This document shows, piece after piece, positions 45,185-53,345 of a stretch of DNA of 64,000 bases. A model generated the notes under the pieces. The model was not told where the DNA came from, ran no database searches, and saw only the letters and a program-made list of their open reading frames with translations. Both the position numbers and the translations under genes were made by a program. The stretch's first letter is position 1, and each line of letters begins with the position of its first letter. Origin of the DNA: Streptomyces rhizosphaerihabitans (GTDB lineage: Bacteria; Actinomycetota; Actinomycetes; Streptomycetales; Streptomycetaceae); contig NZ_JAODTZ010000001.1 in assembly GCF_025399795.1 (NCBI RefSeq), positions 310,001-374,000 of the forward strand, read 5' to 3'.

Positions 45185-45258
45185 AAACCCAACCCGCCGT
45201 GCAGCCGCATCGGCCCCGTGCTCTGGCTCTGCTGGTCATCTCGCATCATCAGAGCTGA
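45185..45258 (+). pseudogene. Relic of a small membrane peptide gene
   Basis: The plus strand ends RALALLVISHHQS-stop at 45258. This resembles VVLALLMAGPAVSS at the end of the peptide at 47060-47254. It overlaps the end of devB by 10 bp tail to tail, just as the intact peptide overlaps devE by 11 bp. The start and conserved GP turn are deleted. Confidence 0.45.
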
Positions 45259-45986
45259 CCCTGCAGGGCTTGCAGCACCGTCTTCAGTGACGCCACCACG
45301 TGCTCGGCTCCGGCATCCCGGAGCAGTTTCTCCTTGTCGGGGTGACGCGCGTAGCCGAGGAACGGAACCCCGGCGCGCCGGGCGGCGTGCAGATCCGAGG
45401 GGGCGTCACCGATCATGAGCGCCTTCGACGGATCCGCGCCGAGTGCGTTCAGGGCCCGGTTGAGGCAGTCCGGATCCGGCTTGAGGTGGGCGAGGTTCTG
45501 GGTACGGCCGTAGACGTGGGGCGCGAAGCATTCGGCCAGACCGCGGCCCTCCAGGTAATGGGAAGCCGTGCGAGGCGAGTTGTTGGTGACGATCGCCAGC
45601 CGGGCGCCGACGGCCCTCCAGGTCCGTATCACCGCGTCGGCGTACTCGGTGGGCCAGGCCTTGGCCACCGCCTTGAGCTCCTGCTGGGTGAATCGTTCCT
45701 CCAGCTCGGCCGCCAGGTCGCTGCGCGGACCCCGCCGGTTGACCGCGTGCAGGACTTCCAACGGATCGGCGTGCTCACGTTCCTCCGGGGTCAACAGCCT
45801 GCGCATCCCCTGCTGTTCGAGCCACGCGACCAGATCCCTGGCCACCTTCTCGGCAGCGTGCCCCGCGTACAGTCGGCAGACCGGCCCGTCGAAGTCGAAG
45901 AGCACGAAGCGCGCGCCAGCGATCGTGTCCCGCAGGTTCTCCGTCTGTGTCGCCACCGCATCAGTCTGCGTCGTATCGGAAGTCAC
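45249..45986 (-). CDS. devB: HAD-superfamily phosphatase DevB
   Basis: 245 residues. Motif I LFDFDGPVCRLY (Asp31, Asp33), motif II IVTNNSPRTASHYLEG, motif III Lys in HLKPDPDCLNRAL, and motif IV MIGDAPSDLHAARRAG are all intact. The GTG start overlaps the devA stop codon by one base (TAGTG), so the two are translationally coupled. In S. coelicolor, devA-devB is a known operon needed for normal aerial development; the name is applied by family, gene order and coupling. The substrate is unknown. Confidence 0.82.
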   Translation of the reverse strand: MTSDTTQTDAVATQTENLRDTIAGARFVLFDFDGPVCRLYAGHAAEKVARDLVAWLEQQGMRRLLTPEEREHADPLEVLHAVNRRGPRSDLAAELEERFTQQELKAVAKAWPTEYADAVIRTWRAVGARLAIVTNNSPRTASHYLEGRGLAECFAPHVYGRTQNLAHLKPDPDCLNRALNALGADPSKALMIGDAPSDLHAARRAGVPFLGYARHPDKEKLLRDAGAEHVVASLKTVLQALQGQL

Positions 45987-46846
45987 TACGAGAGTCTGAG
46001 GTCCGTGGTGATGGTTTCCCAGAGGGCGTTGAACCACTTCTGGGATTCGTCCACGAACGCGGCGTCCCGGCCGCCCGCCCGCTTCTCGAAGGAGAAGAGC
46101 AGAGACGCGGAGCCGAGGGTGTCGAACATGTCCAGGACTCCGTCGTCCGCGGTCGCCTCCTCACGCCTGGCGATCATGTAGTACGCCAGCAGCGCCTCCG
46201 ACTGGTTGAGCAGGTAGAGCTTCACCGGTGGCGTGAACGGGAGTGCCCGGAAGGTCACGTGGACGTCGATGCCGTGGGAGGAGCGCAGGGACTGGAGGTT
46301 GTGGCGCAGGACATGCCCCTGGGCGTTGCGCTGCTGCAGCCAGCGTTTGTGGACCGGGTCGTCGTCGCCACGGCCCGCGACGGAGATGGGGAACGCCAGG
46401 TTGATCTCCCGGCTGGGCAGCAGGATCCGCACGTCGATGCGCTCCGGGCGGATCCTGCCGTCGTGGATCTGGCGGACCGGCTCGCCGAGCGCCAGCGTCA
46501 GCGTCTCCGCGGTGAGGCAGGCCGCGTCGATCCGCACATGGGGGACGGAGAACGCCTCGGTGATACGCGGGGGGAGGCCCACCATGGTCGGCTGGGGTCC
46601 GTTCCGGGTGGGAGTGACTTCCGCGATCCGCGGCGGACTGCCCTTGCTGACGTTGCTGAGCAGGCCGCCTTCCTGGAGCTCGCGCAGGGCCAGCCGGACG
46701 GTGCCGCGCTCGACGCCGAACTCGTCGGCCAGTTCCGCCTGGGTGGGCAGACGGTCGCCGGCCTTCAGCTCACCGGCGCGGATGCGCTCCCGCAGGACAT
46801 CGGCGATCTCCTGGGACGAAAGCCTTCTGCTGCTGCCACTCACCAC
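45986..46846 (-). CDS. devA: GntR-type developmental regulator DevA
   Basis: About 286 residues from a GTG at 46846 (GTG at 46843 is also possible), after GGGAG. The winged-helix domain (about 5-75) has LSSQEIADVLRERIRAGELK and FGVERGTVRLALRELQEGG. A linker leads to a 200-residue sensor domain with VDVRILLPSREINLAFP-like strands, FRALPFTPPVKLYLLNQSEA and SASLLFSFEKRAGGRDAAFV. In S. coelicolor DevA is required for aerial hyphae and autoregulates; the assignment rests on its coupling to devB and on gene order. Confidence 0.82.
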   Translation of the reverse strand: MVSGSSRRLSSQEIADVLRERIRAGELKAGDRLPTQAELADEFGVERGTVRLALRELQEGGLLSNVSKGSPPRIAEVTPTRNGPQPTMVGLPPRITEAFSVPHVRIDAACLTAETLTLALGEPVRQIHDGRIRPERIDVRILLPSREINLAFPISVAGRGDDDPVHKRWLQQRNAQGHVLRHNLQSLRSSHGIDVHVTFRALPFTPPVKLYLLNQSEALLAYYMIARREEATADDGVLDMFDTLGSASLLFSFEKRAGGRDAAFVDESQKWFNALWETITTDLRLS

Positions 46847-46923
46847 AACGTTCTCCCGAGTCACGACCAAACGGTACAACTCTCCCCCATCTTTGGGGAG
46901 TTACTCGAAAGTTGTTTATCGAT

Positions 46924-46966
46924 ACTTGCCAAGTGGGGACAACCTAACCAGAGTTGGTTGCCAACT
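46924..46966. promoter_or_regulatory. Operator-like dyads in the devA/peptide spacer
   Basis: ACTTGCCAAGT (46924-46934) and AGTTGGTTGCCAACT (46952-46966) are palindromes, and the latter runs into CTTGGCCAAG. They lie between the divergent devA and peptide starts. Confidence 0.65.
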
Positions 46967-47059
46967 TGGCCAAGATGGCGGAAGTTTCGTCTCCCCCTCG
47001 CCCATCCGTGGCACCGAGCACCCCGAGCAGGTCACCGAAGAGAAACAGGAGGAACCACC

Positions 47060-47254
47060 ATGCCCGCCATCGCCCTCCTCTCCGCCGTCTTCGTCGTCGG
47101 CTTCGAGCAACTCGTCCAGTGGCGGTACGGGCCGACGGGCATCGTCGGACTGCTGCTGCTCACCATCGGGATCAAGGCGAAGAACCCCACGTGCAGCACC
47201 ATCGGGGCCGTCGTCCTGGCCCTGCTGATGGCGGGGCCGGCCGTCAGTTCGTGA
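47060..47254 (+). CDS. Small two-helix membrane peptide, family member 2
   Basis: 64 residues with a strong ribosome-binding site (AGGAGG). MPAIALLSAVFVVGFEQLVQ forms the first helix. The RYGPTG turn, LLLLTIGIKAKNPTCSTIGA and LALLM form the second. It overlaps the end of devE by 11 bp, tail to tail, and is divergent from devA. Paralogous to the peptides at 43854 and 48369. No known family name. Confidence 0.82.
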   Translation: MPAIALLSAVFVVGFEQLVQWRYGPTGIVGLLLLTIGIKAKNPTCSTIGAVVLALLMAGPAVSS

Positions 47255-48146
47255 TCAGCAGTTCCGAACTGATCGTCTCCCACAGCGCGTTGAACCAGAG
47301 GTGGGTCTGTTCCACGAACGTGGTGTCCCGCAGTCCCGCCCCCTGACCGAAGGGGAACAGCATCGACTGCGTGCCTTCGGCGTCGTACATCTCCAGGTGT
47401 TCGTGGTCGATCTCCTCGCCCCGCCGCGCGAGCGTGTAGTACGCGAAGAGCGCTTCGGCCTCGTTGAGCAGGTACAGCTTCACGGGCGGGGTGAAGGGCA
47501 GCGCGCGGAAGGAGACCCGCACGTCGATGGCGTGCGTGGCGCGCAGCGCCATCAGGTTGTGCCGCAGCACCTGCACCTGGGCGTTGCGCTGGGCCAGCCA
47601 GCGGCGCCGCGGACGGTCGTCCGTCATGTCATCGACCGGCGCGGGGAACGCGAGGTCGATGTCCCGGCTGGGAAGCAGCACCCGGACGTCGACCTTGGCC
47701 GGTTTTATGCGTCCCGCGTGAATCTCGCGCAACGGCTCGCCCATGGCGAGGGTGAGCGACACGGCGGTCAGACACAGCGCGTCGATCTCCACGTGCGGGA
47801 CCTCGAAGGCCGCCCTGATCCGCGGGGCGAGCGCCACCACGGTGGACTGCGGCTTGTCCTGCGGCCCGGTCAGAGCCCGCTCGGGATGGTCCGCGACCGT
47901 CGCCGGGCTCCCCTTGGACACGTTGACGAGCAGGTGCTCCGACTGAAGGATGCGCAGCGCCTGGCGCACCGTGCCGCGTTCGACGCCGAACTCGTCGGCC
48001 AGTCTGGCCTGGGTCGGCATGCGCTGGCCGGCCCGCAGCTGACCGGACCTGATCCGGCTGCGCAGCTCGTCGGCCACCTCTCGGTGCGACTTTGGCGGCC
48101 GTGGTGACCTGTTCCGTCCGTTGACGACGGCCTGCTCCGGCTCCAC
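47244..48146 (-). CDS. devE: GntR-type developmental regulator, DevE-like
   Basis: 300 residues from GTG 48146 (MEPEQAVVNGRNRSPRPPKS). The winged helix (about 18-90) has EVADELRSRIRSGQLRAGQR and LADEFGVERGTVRQALRILQ. The sensor domain carries VDVRVLLPSRDIDLAFPAPV, FRALPFTPPVKLYLLNEAEA, and ends FVEQTHLWFNALWETISSEL. It is clearly paralogous to devA but more diverged than the 44155 copy. By order it corresponds to devE of S. coelicolor, a duplicate with its own developmental role; the symbol is tentative. No downstream phosphatase. Confidence 0.78.
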   Translation of the reverse strand: MEPEQAVVNGRNRSPRPPKSHREVADELRSRIRSGQLRAGQRMPTQARLADEFGVERGTVRQALRILQSEHLLVNVSKGSPATVADHPERALTGPQDKPQSTVVALAPRIRAAFEVPHVEIDALCLTAVSLTLAMGEPLREIHAGRIKPAKVDVRVLLPSRDIDLAFPAPVDDMTDDRPRRRWLAQRNAQVQVLRHNLMALRATHAIDVRVSFRALPFTPPVKLYLLNEAEALFAYYTLARRGEEIDHEHLEMYDAEGTQSMLFPFGQGAGLRDTTFVEQTHLWFNALWETISSELLITN

Positions 48147-48234
48147 AACCAGAACACTACAACTTCCCGCCATCTTGCGGCAGTTGCCCGATGGGTGGTT
48201 ATGAGTCGTCCCAACATGGAGATAACCAAGAGTG

Positions 48235-48249
48235 AGTTGGTCGCCAACT
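48235..48249. promoter_or_regulatory. GTTGG-N3-CCAAC site, module 4
   Basis: AGTTGGTCGCCAACT, a perfect 6-bp dyad with 3-bp spacer, 90 bp upstream of devE and 120 bp before the divergent peptide. The sequence following it (TTG, then CAACATGG) matches the module at 46953 (TTGGCCAAGATGG). Confidence 0.65.
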
Positions 48250-48368
48250 TGCTCAACATGGTCAAACTTCTGGAGGGTTGGCCGCCGAAGTTCCGCCTGG
48301 ACGCCGGGTGGTCGGGGCGGACGGTCCTCAGCGGGGGTCCGCCTCCCCGTCCCCAAGGAGGGACCGTC

Positions 48369-48554
48369 ATGCCGCTCGTCGCCCTCGCCGTCGCCGCCCT
48401 GGCCATCGGATTCGAGAATCTCATCCAGTGGGAGTACGGGCCGATGGGCATCCTCGCCTTCGTCGCGCTCACCGTCGGGCTCAAGGCCCGGAACACCACC
48501 GTCAGCGGCATCGGGGCCGTGATCCTCGTGATGCTGCTCGCCCAGTCCGGCTGA
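48369..48554 (+). CDS. Small two-helix membrane peptide, family member 3
   Basis: 61 residues after AAGGAGGG. MPLVALAVAALAIGFENLIQ, a WEYGPMG turn, then VALTVGLKARNTTVSGIGAV and a hydrophobic end. It aligns along its full length with the peptide at 47060 (shared QW-YGP-GI, LT-G-KA-N-T, IGAV). It is divergent from devE. Confidence 0.82.
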   Translation: MPLVALAVAALAIGFENLIQWEYGPMGILAFVALTVGLKARNTTVSGIGAVILVMLLAQSG

Positions 48555-48736
48555 CCGGACGCCACCGTCCGCCAGTCCGGCTGACCGTGCTCCCCTCCGG
48601 AGGGGAGCCGGGAGCTCGGTCAGTCCGCACCACCGCACCAACCCGCACCACCACAACCACAACTGAATCGCTACGGATCAGCAGTCGGCATCGGCACACG
48701 TGTGGAAGGAGAACCTCACCAACTGGCAGCAGCAGT

Positions 48737-50014
48737 TCAGAAGATGTCCGGGCACCACGGTCGCCTGGACGTCCGCAGCAGGGCGTCGGCCACGGAGGCA
48801 GCGCCCTCTTGCCGTTCCCGGACCCGGCCCAGCGCCACCAGTCGCACCGCGGACTCGTCCCCGAGCCACAGCGTCGCCAAGTCGGCGATGGAGAGGGACA
48901 GGTGGGCATCCTCGGTGGTCGGTGCGCAGGTCGCCGTACCGTCCGACGCGGCCTGGAGCCGATATCGGCCGCCGTCCGGCCCGCTCTCGTCCGTCACGTC
49001 CAGCACGAGCGTCCCGGCAGTCCCGTACGTCCGCGCCTCCAGAGCCCGTACGACATCCAGGATCCGCACCCAGAGCCAGTCCGACTGCGTGGTGATCCGG
49101 GCGGCGCGCGGGTCCGGCAGGAAGTGCGGCAGCAGGTCGTCGGGGGCGCGCCGGCCGGTCTTGACCCGGGTGATCCAGTCGATCGAGCAGAGGTACTGCC
49201 ACAGGGCACGCTCGGCCGCCGGTGTCACCGCGAGCAGCCAGTTCACCTCCGCCGTGTTCTGGGGCTGGTTGGCGTCGCCCCAGTTGTCGTCCGACGTGTA
49301 GGAGACCAGTCCCTCGATCTCGCCGGACGCCGAGCGGTACGCGGCGTAGAACGGTTCCTTCCAGGGGTCGTCGCCGAGGTGCAGCAGGCCGGTGTCCACC
49401 TGCCACCAGCGTTCGTCGCGGCTCACCGCGCCGGGCCGGCCGCGCCGGAACCGTTCGTGCAGTTCGGGGCCCGCCTTGCGGACGTCCTCGGCGTCCACGA
49501 GGTCGATGCGGCCGCCGTCGGCCGGGCCCGCCCAGCGAGGATCCAGGCCGGTGCGCGGTACGTCGACGGTCCACTCGGCGGTGGTGGTGACGGGGCCGAA
49601 GCCGTAGCGGCCGTAGATCGGGTACTCGGCGGCGATGAGCGTCGCGACGACATCGCCCCGCTTCCTCGCCTCCGCCAGGTCGGCCTTCATCATGCTGGTG
49701 AGGAGGCCCCGGCGGCGGTGCGTGGGCGAGACGGTCACGTTGGAGATGGCGTCCGCGGGGACGACGGCGCCGCCGACCGCGGTGAGCTCCTGCGGGAACG
49801 ACCTGAACGTCGCGACACAGCGGGAGCCGTCGAACGCGCCCAGTGTCCTCGGCGGGATGAGCACCGGCGCCCGCGCCTCGGCCTCCTGCTCCGAGACGGC
49901 CGGCGGCCGCAGGAACCCCGTGTTCAGCGCGCGCAGCCAGTCCGGGATGTCCGAGGCGGTGATCGGTCGTACGTCGATGGAGCCGATGGCATCGATGGTG
50001 TCGTGCGGGGTCAT
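48737..50014 (-). CDS. Eis-like GNAT N-acetyltransferase
   Basis: 425 residues with the three-part architecture of the Eis family. A first GNAT domain (about 10-150) has [20 protein letters not shown] (acetyl-CoA pyrophosphate loop) and [13 protein letters not shown] second degenerate GNAT region (about 160-300) follows, and an SCP2-like C-terminal domain (about 310-425) ends in the carboxylate used as catalytic base in Eis (PDIF). Eis enzymes acetylate amines on aminoglycosides, lysines or polyamines. The substrate here is unknown. Confidence 0.88.
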   Translation of the reverse strand: MTPHDTIDAIGSIDVRPITASDIPDWLRALNTGFLRPPAVSEQEAEARAPVLIPPRTLGAFDGSRCVATFRSFPQELTAVGGAVVPADAISNVTVSPTHRRRGLLTSMMKADLAEARKRGDVVATLIAAEYPIYGRYGFGPVTTTAEWTVDVPRTGLDPRWAGPADGGRIDLVDAEDVRKAGPELHERFRRGRPGAVSRDERWWQVDTGLLHLGDDPWKEPFYAAYRSASGEIEGLVSYTSDDNWGDANQPQNTAEVNWLLAVTPAAERALWQYLCSIDWITRVKTGRRAPDDLLPHFLPDPRAARITTQSDWLWVRILDVVRALEARTYGTAGTLVLDVTDESGPDGGRYRLQAASDGTATCAPTTEDAHLSLSIADLATLWLGDESAVRLVALGRVRERQEGAASVADALLRTSRRPWCPDIF

Positions 50015-50089
50015 GTGGCCACGCTAGGCGGACCTCGACGGAGTGTCGCCCGGATTTCCGCGCGCTCTCCCCCGGCCGTCCCCGCCCCC

Positions 50090-50520
50090 TCCTCACCCGG
50101 GACACCACCCGGAATCCTCGGCACCCGGGGCACCACCCGGAACGCTCGGCACCCGGGAGCACCCGGGGCGGGCGGTGCGGCCGGTGCGGCGCGGTGCCGG
50201 CCGGTGCGGCGCGGTGCAATCCGACGGAGGCCCACTGCGGGGCTGTGGGACGGGTGCAGGCCCGGGCGAGCCGACTGCGGGGCGGGCGCGGTCCCCTTCA
50301 GGGCGGGTGCAGGCCCGGGCGGGGCGGGTGCGGGACCGTCCCGGACGGGTGCGGGGCACGGTTCAGGACGGGTACAGGACCGTCCGGGACGGGTGCAGGC
50401 CCGTCCGGGACGGTTCGTTCGGGCGGGTGCGGCTTGTGCGGGCCGGGGTCGGGGTGGGTGCGTAGTTCCCTGTGCCCTGGCAGGACACAGGGTGCGTAGT
50501 CCCCTGTGTCCCGGCAAGGC
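50090..50520. repeat. GC-rich degenerate repeats between eis-like and asparaginase genes
   Basis: The 554-bp gap 50015-50568 is almost entirely short repeats: GGAACGCTCGGCACCCGGG-type units (50100-50170), GGTGCGGCGCGGTGC units (50180-50215), GGGACGGGTGCAGGCCCG variants (50260-50410). A final pair GTGCGTAGTTCCCTGTG / GTGCGTAGTCCCCTGTG lies at 50459 and 50491. No gene is supported. Confidence 0.75.
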
Positions 50521-50568
50521 GCACCGCGCCGTCGGCAGGGCGTGTCCCCGGCCCGTCACGTCCTCTTC

Positions 50569-51852
50569 TCAGAAAGCCGCGCGGATCTCCCCCACCTCGC
50601 GGCCACCGCCCAGCAGGGGTGCGGCACCGATCCGCGTGACCGCCGGCGCGTCCACGCCCAGCAGGCCCAGCGCGCGGGCCAGGACGGGGCCCAGCGCCCG
50701 GCCCCCGCCGTCGTCGATCTTGAAGGCGAGGGCGCGGCCGTCGGGCAGCGCGACCGCCTGAACGGCTTCGGCGCCCATCTTGGAGAGGGCGCCCGGGATC
50801 TCGCGCATCAGCCAGGTGTCGGGGCGCCGGGTGCCGGCGACGTACTCGGGGTGGGTGCGCATGGCGTCGGCGACGCGGCGCTCGGCGGAACCGGGGGTCG
50901 CGAGAACGAAGGAGCGGAAGGCACGGGCGAGACCCGTGAGGGTGATGGCCATCAGGGGCGCCCCACAGCCGTCCGTGCCGACCGCGGCGACGGTCTCCCC
51001 GGCGTTCTCCTCGACCACGGAGTGGATCAGCTGCTGAAGGGGGTGCCCGGGATCGAGGTACGACTCGGTGGGCCAGCCGCGCTGTGCGCACACCGCGAGC
51101 ATCGCCGTGTGCTTGCCGGAGCAGTTCATGGTGATCCGGTCGCGAACGGCACCGGAGGCGAGGTAGGTCTCGGCCTCGACGGGGTCCAGCGGCAGGTCCG
51201 CCGGGCACTGGAGCTGCCCCGCGGTCAGTCCGTGCTCGACGAGCATCTTCTGGACCAGATCGCGGTGGAAGATCTCGCCGGAGTGGCTCGCGGCGGCGAG
51301 GGCGAGGCGCTCCCCGGCCAGGTCCAGGCCCGCGCGCAGGACCCCCGCGGCCTGCATGGGCTTGTTCGACGAGCGGGGGAAGACCGGCGCCGTCACCTCG
51401 CCGAGCGCCAGCTCGACCGTCCCGTCCGCGGCCAGCAGCACCAGGCTGCCGCGGTGGTGCCCCTCGGTGAAGCCGGAACGCACGACCTCGGCGAGGACCG
51501 GGTGCACGCCGGGTGCACCGGGAACAGGAGCGACGCCGGACGTACGAGTCGTGCCGGACGCACCGGCTGCGCTGGGGGTACTGAAGGTGGCCGGGTTGCC
51601 GGAGATACCGGGGGTGGCGGGAGTACCGGGGGTGGCGGGACTGCCGGAGGTACCGGAGGCGCCGGGAGTACCGGAGGCCGCGGGAGTACCGGAGGCGGCG
51701 GGACTGCCGGAGGTACTGGACGCGGCGTGAGTACCGGAGGTGCCGGGGCTGTCGGGGTTGCCGGAGGTGCTGGATATACCGGTTGCACCCGGTATATCCG
51801 GTGTGGCGTCGGGTACGGGCGAGCCTTCGGGCGTGCTGGGAGCTACGGACAT
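50569..51852 (-). CDS. Asparaginase (asparaginase_II family) with repeat N-terminal extension
   Basis: 427 residues. The conserved catalytic domain begins near residue 117 (HPVLAEVVRSGFTEGHHRGS) and contains FPRSSNKPMQAAGVL, the nucleophile region, LAAASHSGEIFH, and MNCSGKHTAMLAVCAQRGWP, typical of the PF06089 asparaginase family (about 310 residues). Residues 15-110 are a low-complexity SGTPAA/SGTPGA/TPGTPATPG array encoded by roughly 18-bp repeats, absent in typical members. The ATG at 51852 has GGAAGG at proper distance, so the extension is probably translated. Confidence 0.88.
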   Translation of the reverse strand: MSVAPSTPEGSPVPDATPDIPGATGISSTSGNPDSPGTSGTHAASSTSGSPAASGTPAASGTPGASGTSGSPATPGTPATPGISGNPATFSTPSAAGASGTTRTSGVAPVPGAPGVHPVLAEVVRSGFTEGHHRGSLVLLAADGTVELALGEVTAPVFPRSSNKPMQAAGVLRAGLDLAGERLALAAASHSGEIFHRDLVQKMLVEHGLTAGQLQCPADLPLDPVEAETYLASGAVRDRITMNCSGKHTAMLAVCAQRGWPTESYLDPGHPLQQLIHSVVEENAGETVAAVGTDGCGAPLMAITLTGLARAFRSFVLATPGSAERRVADAMRTHPEYVAGTRRPDTWLMREIPGALSKMGAEAVQAVALPDGRALAFKIDDGGGRALGPVLARALGLLGVDAPAVTRIGAAPLLGGGREVGEIRAAF

Positions 51853-51996
51853 CGGCGGTGGCCTTCCGGAACGGGGACCCGCTCGGAAGGCATCGGCCGG
51901 GTCGTGTCCCGGACCGCGCCCCCGCCTGCGCGGAGCGGAAACGCGCCCCTGGATTCCGGCGCACCCCTCGGCCCCGGGATCGCCGGGGCCGCCACG

Positions 51997-52653
51997 TCAC
52001 ATGAGCAGGTCGTCTACTTGTGCTTCGCCTTCACGGTACCTGCGGGCGATCTCGGCGCTGCAATCGTCGGCCGTGCGCTGAAGCTGCTGGCGCTGCCGGG
52101 AGACCTGCTGCTCATAGCGGACGAGGCGGCCGAGCCCCGCGACCAGCTCTTCGTCCGTCCGGGCGTCCAGGTCCGACAGCTCCACCTCGGCGAGCATGTC
52201 GGCGGCCAGCGCCCGGTACTGCTCGCCGTGCGGCGTGCCCACCGTCACGTGACGGGCCGAGGAGCGGTACCGGGCCGGCGCGTCCGTCAGGATCTCCGAG
52301 AGCCGCTCGACGACGGACGGCCTCCCCCGGTCCACGTTCGACCGGTGCCCGGAGGCCGCGCCGGGCAGCCGGCGCTCCCCGCGGCGCGCGAGCTCCGCGC
52401 GCAGGATGTCGATACGCCCCTGGAGCAGCCGCCGGACATAGCTGAGGTCGGCCTCGTCCCGCTGGGCGTCCCGGCGCAGCGTCCGCAGTTCGGGCAGCCG
52501 GAGCACGGCGACGCCGGGCCGGGCCGGATCGGCCGCCGACGGACCGCTGTCGGTGCGCTGCACCGGCGGCCGGGCCGTCAACCCTTCCGCCCGTGCGCTC
52601 GTGCGGGTCAATGACACGGCGCCGGGCTGCTGCCCGGTCCTCGATGTGCTCAT
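51997..52653 (-). CDS. rsiG: Anti-sigma factor RsiG (c-di-GMP-dependent WhiG antagonist)
   Basis: 218 residues: a disordered head and two long antiparallel helices. Both copies of the RsiG c-di-GMP signature E(X3)S(X2)R(X3)Q(X3)D are intact: Glu67-Ser71-Arg74-Gln78-Asp82 and Glu181-Ser185-Arg188-Gln192-Asp196. In Streptomyces, RsiG bound to partially intercalated c-di-GMP sequesters sigma-WhiG and blocks sporulation until c-di-GMP falls. WhiG itself is not in the window. It lies near the devA/devE cluster, though not in one operon with it. Confidence 0.95.
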   Translation of the reverse strand: MSTSRTGQQPGAVSLTRTSARAEGLTARPPVQRTDSGPSAADPARPGVAVLRLPELRTLRRDAQRDEADLSYVRRLLQGRIDILRAELARRGERRLPGAASGHRSNVDRGRPSVVERLSEILTDAPARYRSSARHVTVGTPHGEQYRALAADMLAEVELSDLDARTDEELVAGLGRLVRYEQQVSRQRQQLQRTADDCSAEIARRYREGEAQVDDLLM

Positions 52654-52844
52654 GTGCCTCTACCGTCCCCTCGAACAGCGGTCCACCCAACGGGTGCACC
52701 GCAACACCCCGCATGGTGCCACCCCCGATGGTCGCTATGTGACCGAGTGACCCGATCAGCCCCAGATGGCGGGTTGGTTACCCTGGAAATCACGCGAAGG
52801 GCCCTCAGCGCGCGGCGGCGCCGTGACACGGCATCATGGTCCGC

Positions 52845-53270
52845 ATGCGTGCGGTGGTGCAGAGGGTGGACGGCGCGAGCGTCGTCGTGGACGGCGAGAC
52901 GGTCGGCGAGATCAGCGGCGAGGGACTGTGCGTCCTCGTCGGGGTCACCCATGAGGACACCAAGGAGAAGGCGGCCCAACTCGCGCGCAAACTCTGGTCC
53001 GTTCGGATGCTGGCCGACGAGCGGTCCTGCTCCGACATCGACGCGCCCCTGCTCGTCATCAGCCAGTTCACGCTGTACGGCGACGCCCGCAAGGGCCGCC
53101 GCCCCACCTGGAACGCCGCCGCCCCTGGCGATGTGGCCGAGCCGCTCGTCGACGAGGTCGTCGCCCAACTCCGCGCTCTGGGCGCCACGGTGGCCACGGG
53201 CCGTTTCGGCGCCCGGATGCGCGTCTCCCTGACGAACGACGGCCCGTTCACCGTCCTCCTGGAGATGTGA
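52845..53270 (+). CDS. dtd: D-aminoacyl-tRNA deacylase
   Basis: Removes D-amino acids mischarged onto tRNA. 141 residues from ATG 52845 ([18 protein letters not shown]); an ATG nine bases earlier is possible. Conserved motifs are the catalytic [15 protein letters not shown] and the C-terminal [11 protein letters not shown] containing the cross-subunit Gly-Pro pair (here GPF). Standard length. Divergent from rsiG. Confidence 0.95.
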   Translation: MRAVVQRVDGASVVVDGETVGEISGEGLCVLVGVTHEDTKEKAAQLARKLWSVRMLADERSCSDIDAPLLVISQFTLYGDARKGRRPTWNAAAPGDVAEPLVDEVVAQLRALGATVATGRFGARMRVSLTNDGPFTVLLEM

Positions 53271-53345
53271 GCCCTCCTGAAGGTGCGAGCACTCCCGAAG
53301 TGTGAGCCCTCCTGGAGAACGCGAGCCCTCCGGCAGACCTGAGCC

